A stretch of 5,673 bases of DNA. Origin: Synergistota bacterium. GTDB taxonomy: Bacteria > Synergistota > JAGHAJ01. Numbering within the stretch: the stretch's first letter is position 1; each line of letters begins with the position of its first letter. The DNA lies in contig JAGHAJ010000012.1 of the NCBI GenBank assembly GCA_021161545.1, forward strand, positions 1-5,673, read 5' to 3'. Shown piece after piece: positions 5,370 to 5,673 of the stretch. The notes under the pieces are model-generated. The model did not search any database, had not been told where the DNA came from, and worked only from the letters and a program-made list of their open reading frames with translations. Both the position numbers and the translations under genes were made by a program.

Positions 5370-5673
5370 TCAGCTCTTGTCAAAGTAACAGATCTTGGGA
5401 CTCGGTTTGGTTCGCCGGAATAAAACATATTCGTAATAGTCCGTCATATCTAAGTATCTCCTTTCACCAGCCCACTTGTCGTCCATCTCAATCAACAAGG
5501 CTCCAATCAGCCTAACTGCCGATTCCCTGTTAGGAAATATACGTATAACCCTCTCTCTACGCCTTATCTCCTCATTCAATCTCTCTATGCCGTTGGTTGT
5601 CCTTAAACGCCTGCGGTACCTCTCCGGTAAAGCCAGTACAGCTACAGCATCATCAAACCCCTCTTCTAAAATC
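5370..5673 (-). CDS. IS256-family (mutator-type) transposase, C-terminal part
   Basis: The last 100 codons of a transposase that starts beyond the right edge; family members have roughly 390-410 residues. The visible frame includes EEGFDDAVAVLALPERYRRR, then RTTNGIERLNEEIRRRERVI, then RIFPNRESAVRLIGALLIE and WAGERRYLDM. The TTNGIERLNEEIRRR stretch is the hallmark of the Transposase_mut family and probably carries the last acidic residue of the DDE triad (the Glu in GIER). It ends at TGA (5370-5372) after a less typical tail, YYEYVLFRRTKPSPKICYFDKS. The tail differs from the short ends I would expect after RRYLDM, so a frameshift near the C-terminus is possible, but no core motif is lost. The protein catalyses cut-and-paste or circle-forming transposition of its element. 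Whether the copy is active cannot be judged without the N-terminal part. Confidence 0.88.
   Translation of the reverse strand, partial: ILEEGFDDAVAVLALPERYRRRLRTTNGIERLNEEIRRRERVIRIFPNRESAVRLIGALLIEMDDKWAGERRYLDMTDYYEYVLFRRTKPSPKICYFDKS

Larger units (their letters stand above)
5317..5673 (-). mobile_element. IS256-family insertion sequence, 3' end
   Basis: The element continues past the right edge. It holds the C-terminal end of the transposase (5370-5673), about 53 bp of non-coding sequence, and a presumed terminal inverted repeat beginning GGTCAAGTCCCATATTTTGT (5317-5336) and followed by GTAAAT. The TTTTGTGTAAA segment is of a kind common in IS256-family ends. The tnpB reading frame is lost exactly where this sequence begins, which supports 5317 as the end. 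The other inverted repeat is not in the window, so the repeat itself is not proven. Confidence 0.7.

Noticed and set aside
5225-5428. Minus-strand 67-aa frame spanning the IS256/tnpB junction, and a plus-strand frame at 5333-5515
   Set aside because: Both cross the presumed IS256 end and run out of frame or antisense to recognised transposase sequence; they are junction artefacts.
1-5673. CRISPR arrays, tRNA or rRNA genes
   Set aside because: No regularly spaced direct repeats, no tRNA-like cloverleaf ends and no conserved rRNA segments were seen on either strand.

Overview
The window is AT-rich (about 40% G+C by eye) and uses many AGA/AGG/ATA codons. Shine-Dalgarno sites are strong and sigma-70-type promoters are near consensus. 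With the anaerobe-style hydroxyacid genes and IS256/IS605 elements, this fits an anaerobic, probably thermophilic, Firmicute-like bacterium. That assignment is inferred; no phylogenetic marker is present.

Layout. (1) From the left edge to 394, minus strand: 5' part of a gene for an exported DUF4198 protein, a family linked to nickel uptake. (2) 395-598: a compact divergent promoter region. The leftward promoter (TTGACA, 17 bp, TTTAAT) has a perfect 17-bp palindrome over its -10 element. The rightward promoter has an extended TATAAT -10. (3) 599-4733, plus strand: a three-gene operon encoding a GlcD/LctD-type FAD 2-hydroxyacid dehydrogenase, a sodium:solute symporter and a LarA-family nickel-pincer racemase. 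Gene 1 to gene 2 has a 41-nt gap; genes 2 and 3 overlap as GTGA. (4) From 4730: the start of a possible fourth cistron overlapping larA by ATGA, cut off after about 24 codons. (5) About 4802-5316, minus strand: 3' remnant of an IS200/IS605-type element with a truncated, internally deleted TnpB and its right-end hairpin. (6) About 5317 to the right edge, minus strand: the 3' end of an IS256-family element, apparently inserted into tnpB.

How the genes fit together. The symporter would import a 2-hydroxy acid such as lactate. The racemase would interconvert its D and L forms, and the flavoprotein would oxidise one form to the 2-oxo acid. The order dehydrogenase-permease-racemase matches lctD-lctE-lctF of Acetobacterium woodii, with an SSS symporter in place of the lactate permease. 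LarA needs a nickel-pincer cofactor, so a divergent nickel-associated gene is a sensible neighbour. Cofactor synthesis (LarB, LarC, LarE) and an electron acceptor for the flavoprotein (EtfAB or an Fe-S subunit) are not encoded here.

The most notable signals are the nickel/hydroxyacid pairing, the operator-like palindrome, a perfect 13-bp inverted repeat inside the start of larA, and the nested transposons that appear to have cut off the operon's next gene. No clearly new biological system is visible.
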